Part shown: piece by piece, positions 13,835-15,943 of the stretch
How the letters are laid out: every line of letters begins with the position of its first letter
How positions within the stretch are numbered: the first letter of the stretch is position 1
Source: Crocinitomicaceae bacterium
GTDB lineage: Bacteria; Bacteroidota; Bacteroidia; Flavobacteriales_D; Crocinitomicaceae
Reading direction: 5' to 3'
Length of the DNA stretch: 15,943 bases
Assembly: GCA_015662935.1 (NCBI GenBank)
Contig: DQTF01000038.1
Coordinates: 1 to 15,943, forward strand
Notes under the pieces: generated by a model
Seen by the model: only the letters and a program-made list of their open reading frames with translations
What the model was told of the DNA's origin: nothing
The model's database searches: none
Translations under genes and position numbers: made by a program

Positions 13835-14257
13835 ATGAATTGGGGAAAAGGAATTGCAATCACATTAGCATTATTCATTGGTTTTATCATGTACATGGTA
13901 GTCAATATGATGTCAACGAAAATCGATTTGGAAAGTGACGATTATTATGAGAAAGAAATAAATTATTCTCAAGAACTCAACGCAATTGGTAGAGATAAAG
14001 CTTTTGCAGAACGTCCAACTATTCAACTTTCTGGAGATCACCTTTTAGTGCAACTACCGGCTGAAATTGAATTGACAAATACCGTTTTTTTTCTACGTCG
14101 TCCTAATGATGAGAATAAAGACATGCGTTTTGACATCAAAGGAACCAAAACGTTCACTTTGGCTAAAAGTGGATTAGAGAAAGGAAGTTATCAGGTCGTT
14201 CTTTCCTATACAATAGACGGAGAGGATTACATGCAAAGACGAAAAATCACCATCTAA
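13835..14257 (+). CDS. ccoH: FixH/CcoH-family cbb3 assembly protein
   Basis: CcoH is a single-pass membrane protein needed to assemble or stabilise cbb3 oxidase. The 140 residues comprise an N-terminal transmembrane helix (about 5-27), the conserved juxtamembrane ESDDYYEKEINYSQEL segment typical of FixH, and a periplasmic beta-rich domain with FFLRRP and SGLEKGSYQVVLSYTIDGEDY segments. ATG 13835 directly precedes the helix. It lies 12 bp after ccoG, and its TAA shares one base with the ATG of the next gene (TAATG), indicating coupled translation. Position between ccoG and a SafE-like gene matches the usual Bacteroidota order. Confidence 0.9.
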   Translation: MNWGKGIAITLALFIGFIMYMVVNMMSTKIDLESDDYYEKEINYSQELNAIGRDKAFAERPTIQLSGDHLLVQLPAEIELTNTVFFLRRPNDENKDMRFDIKGTKTFTLAKSGLEKGSYQVVLSYTIDGEDYMQRRKITI

Positions 14258-15012
14258 TGGGCACATTCATTCTTGCAGGATTTATTATTGGGCTTACTTC
14301 CAATTTTCACTGTATCGGAATGTGTGGACCTATCGCAATGGCAATTCCAGTTAATCGTAAGAACAACTTGACCATTCTTTCTGGTGCGTTGCAATACAAC
14401 TTTGGAAGAATCATTACCTATTCTTTGTTGGGAGCACTTGTAGGAATCATTGGATTAAGCATTCAAACTTTTGGTATTCTCCAATGGCTAAGTATCATTG
14501 CTGGAATAGGATTAATTATTTTTGCATGGAAAAAATATTTGTACAGAATTATCCCATTTAAAATTCCGACATTCGGATTTCAAACGCAACTGAACAAAGG
14601 TTTAGGAAAAATCATTCGTTCTCATTCTCCGTTTAAATTATTGCTCTTAGGAATACTCAATGGACTACTTCCTTGCGGAATGGTTTTCGTTGCTCTATCT
14701 AATGCAATTCTAACTGGAGACATCCTTTCTAGTTCTATTGCGATGCTCGCATTCGGAGTAGGAACTCTGCCTGCGATGATGGCTGTGGTTTTTATGATGA
14801 ATAAAATTTCTCCCGTTGCTCGGAAGAGAATGAATAAAGCAGTTCCTTACTTACTAACCGTTGTTGGTTTACTAATTATTCTTCGTGGTATGAATTTAGG
14901 AATTCCTTTTATCAGTCCAACGGTGAAAATGGTGGAAAAAAAAATAGAAACAGTCGATGGAGAAAAGGAAGTTGAATCAAGCGTTCAAATGGATTGCTGT
15001 CATCAGAAATAA
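14257..15012 (+). CDS. SafE/DsbD_2-type (TauE-like) membrane protein of the cbb3 cluster
   Basis: The product is a 251-residue polytopic inner-membrane protein with about six hydrophobic helices. Motifs are SNFHCIGMCGPIAMAIP near the N-terminus (His18, Cys19, Cys23), LNGLLPCGMVF in the middle (Cys140) and a C-terminal DCCHQK tail (Cys247, Cys248, His249). Family members are usually annotated as sulfite exporter TauE/SafE or cytochrome c biogenesis transmembrane (DsbD-like) proteins. Those at the end of cco clusters are thought to help copper delivery to the oxidase, and the paired Cys sites here fit Cu(I) or thiol chemistry, which is inference. Its ATG overlaps the ccoH stop by one base. It is the last gene before a strong terminator. 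Confidence 0.88.
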   Translation: MGTFILAGFIIGLTSNFHCIGMCGPIAMAIPVNRKNNLTILSGALQYNFGRIITYSLLGALVGIIGLSIQTFGILQWLSIIAGIGLIIFAWKKYLYRIIPFKIPTFGFQTQLNKGLGKIIRSHSPFKLLLLGILNGLLPCGMVFVALSNAILTGDILSSSIAMLAFGVGTLPAMMAVVFMMNKISPVARKRMNKAVPYLLTVVGLLIILRGMNLGIPFISPTVKMVEKKIETVDGEKEVESSVQMDCCHQK

Positions 15013-15013
15013 A

Positions 15014-15038
15014 AAAACCGAGGACTAACCTCGGTTTT
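15014..15038. terminator. Bidirectional intrinsic terminator
   Basis: A 10-bp perfect stem, AAAACCGAGG pairing with CCTCGGTTTT, encloses a 5-nt loop (ACTAA). A T-rich run follows on the plus strand, and A-run symmetry gives a U-tract on the minus strand. It lies between the convergent stops of the SafE-like gene (15012) and the adhesin gene (15044), so it can serve both transcription units. Confidence 0.92.
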
Positions 15039-15043
15039 CTTTT

Positions 15044-15943
15044 TTACCTCATTATATTCACATGACCGTAATGCGTCTTTCTATCGTCATTGTATAAGTC
15101 TTTAAATGTAATCTTCCAATTGTACATTCCATCTTGAACCATTCTTCCATGAAATGTTCCATCCCAACCAACAGATACATCATGAGACTCCCAAATAACT
15201 TCTCCCCAACGGTTAAAAATTAACATTTCGAAATCATAGATGTCAATGCCACTTGCATACGCTCTAAACGTTTGGTTAAATTCATCGCCATCTGGTGTAA
15301 AGGTGTTTGGCACATACAAAACCTCTCCTTCCTGTACATTAATCGTTCTACAAATAACATCTGTACAACCTGTTGGATTGATTGCTGTTAAGCAAATTAA
15401 GTAAGATCCCGTATCTGTAGGAAAAGTATGATTGATATCCTCTTCATTATACGTTTCAGAATAACCATCAGGTCCAGATATCGTCCAAATATAAACCGAA
15501 GCATTCGTCGAGTTATTAATGAATTCGATTTCATTGTCAATCGTTGTAATCGTTGTTGAAGACATCGTAAAAGAAGCTTCTGTTTGAGGCATTGTTCCAA
15601 CAACAACAGTTGCTGTTACAACACAATTATTTGCATCGCTAATATCGATGGTGTAAACACCCGAACAAACACCTGTAAATATACCATTTGGATCGCTGAT
15701 ACCGTTTAATGTGTAATTCACACCTGTGTTAGAAGTAATCGTTACTTCTCCACTACAGTTATCCTCACATCCATCATCAACAACCGTAATTACTCCTGGA
15801 ATAATTTCTATAGCTGGAGCAATTATTTGAGTTCCCGAAACAGAACAACCTAAATCATCTGTCAAAATATAATTATAGTTATTTGGACACAAGTTAAATA
15901 TTGGAGAACTAGTTGTGTTTGTACCATTATAAGAGAATGTGTA
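15044..15943 (-). CDS. C-terminal part of a T9SS type B-sorted, gliding-motility-associated (CHU_C) surface protein
   Basis: The frame is open to the right edge, so only the last 299 residues are seen; the TTG at 15892 is internal. From the window edge the protein shows one or two SprB-like repeats (pattern ...P.F.LCPNNY.Y...D..GCS, then GVYTIDISDANNCV), a PKD-like domain (about 15600-15320; FINNSTNASVYIWTISGPDG, HTFPTDTGSYLICLTA), and a CHU_C C-terminal domain starting VPNTFTPDGDEFNQTF, with IFNRWGEVIWES, GWDGTFHGRMVQDGMYNWKI and YGHVNIMR at the end. CHU_C directs export by the type IX secretion system. The product is therefore likely a large secreted or surface adhesin-like protein. Ligand unknown. 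It is transcribed towards the shared terminator. Confidence 0.88.
   Translation of the reverse strand, partial: YTFSYNGTNTTSSPIFNLCPNNYNYILTDDLGCSVSGTQIIAPAIEIIPGVITVVDDGCEDNCSGEVTITSNTGVNYTLNGISDPNGIFTGVCSGVYTIDISDANNCVVTATVVVGTMPQTEASFTMSSTTITTIDNEIEFINNSTNASVYIWTISGPDGYSETYNEEDINHTFPTDTGSYLICLTAINPTGCTDVICRTINVQEGEVLYVPNTFTPDGDEFNQTFRAYASGIDIYDFEMLIFNRWGEVIWESHDVSVGWDGTFHGRMVQDGMYNWKITFKDLYNDDRKTHYGHVNIMR

Noticed and set aside
15892..15892. TTG 15892 as the true start of the CHU_C protein
   Set aside because: The frame stays open to the window edge and reads as another SprB-like repeat, and no signal peptide follows the TTG; the gene is truncated by the window.

Overview
The window looks like an AT-rich Bacteroidota chromosome, most likely Flavobacteriales. 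This is inferred from four things: a C-terminal gliding-motility/T9SS type B (CHU_C) domain preceded by SprB-like and PKD-like repeats; a fused CcoN-CcoO cbb3 oxidase subunit; promoters of the Bacteroidota -7 type (TAnnTTTG); and the absence of clear Shine-Dalgarno sequences. No tRNA, rRNA, CRISPR array or insertion sequence was seen.

Layout. (1) 1-1327: the left edge carries an open frame in which a piece of a TonB-dependent receptor barrel runs in frame into a thioredoxin-like protein. It converges on, and overlaps, a VanX/DdpX-type D-Ala-D-Ala dipeptidase lipoprotein. (2) 1424-2620: a class I/II PLP aminotransferase. (3) 2628-4397, minus strand: a Crp/Fnr regulator overlapping a DUF983 zinc-ribbon membrane protein, then a second, cysteine-rich Fnr-like regulator. 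(4) 4505-15012, plus strand: a nearly complete cbb3 respiratory module made of hemN and ccoI (translationally coupled), then ccoS, ccoNO, ccoQ, ccoP, ccoG, ccoH and a SafE/DsbD_2-type membrane protein, closed by a strong bidirectional hairpin terminator. (5) 15044-15943, minus strand: the C-terminal part of a large secreted T9SS adhesin-type protein that runs off the window.

How the genes work together. HemN makes haem precursors without oxygen. CcoI (copper ATPase), CcoG, CcoH, CcoS and the SafE-like protein supply copper and assemble the oxidase. CcoNO, CcoQ and CcoP form the high-affinity terminal oxidase. The Fnr-like regulator divergent from hemN is the natural candidate to control the set.

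The main observation beyond gene calling is a shared promoter architecture. A Crp/Fnr-like dyad (roughly TGTAAC-N4-GTnACA) is centred 35.5-36.5 bp from the last G of a TAnnTTTG -7 element. It occurs in front of DUF983-crp, fnr, hemN, ccoS-ccoNOQP and, more weakly, ccoG. This is the geometry expected of class II Fnr activation, and it suggests one local regulon that includes the poorly characterised DUF983 gene. Other unusual points are the CcoP with an extra N-terminal haem c domain and the TonB-receptor/thioredoxin chimera at the left edge.
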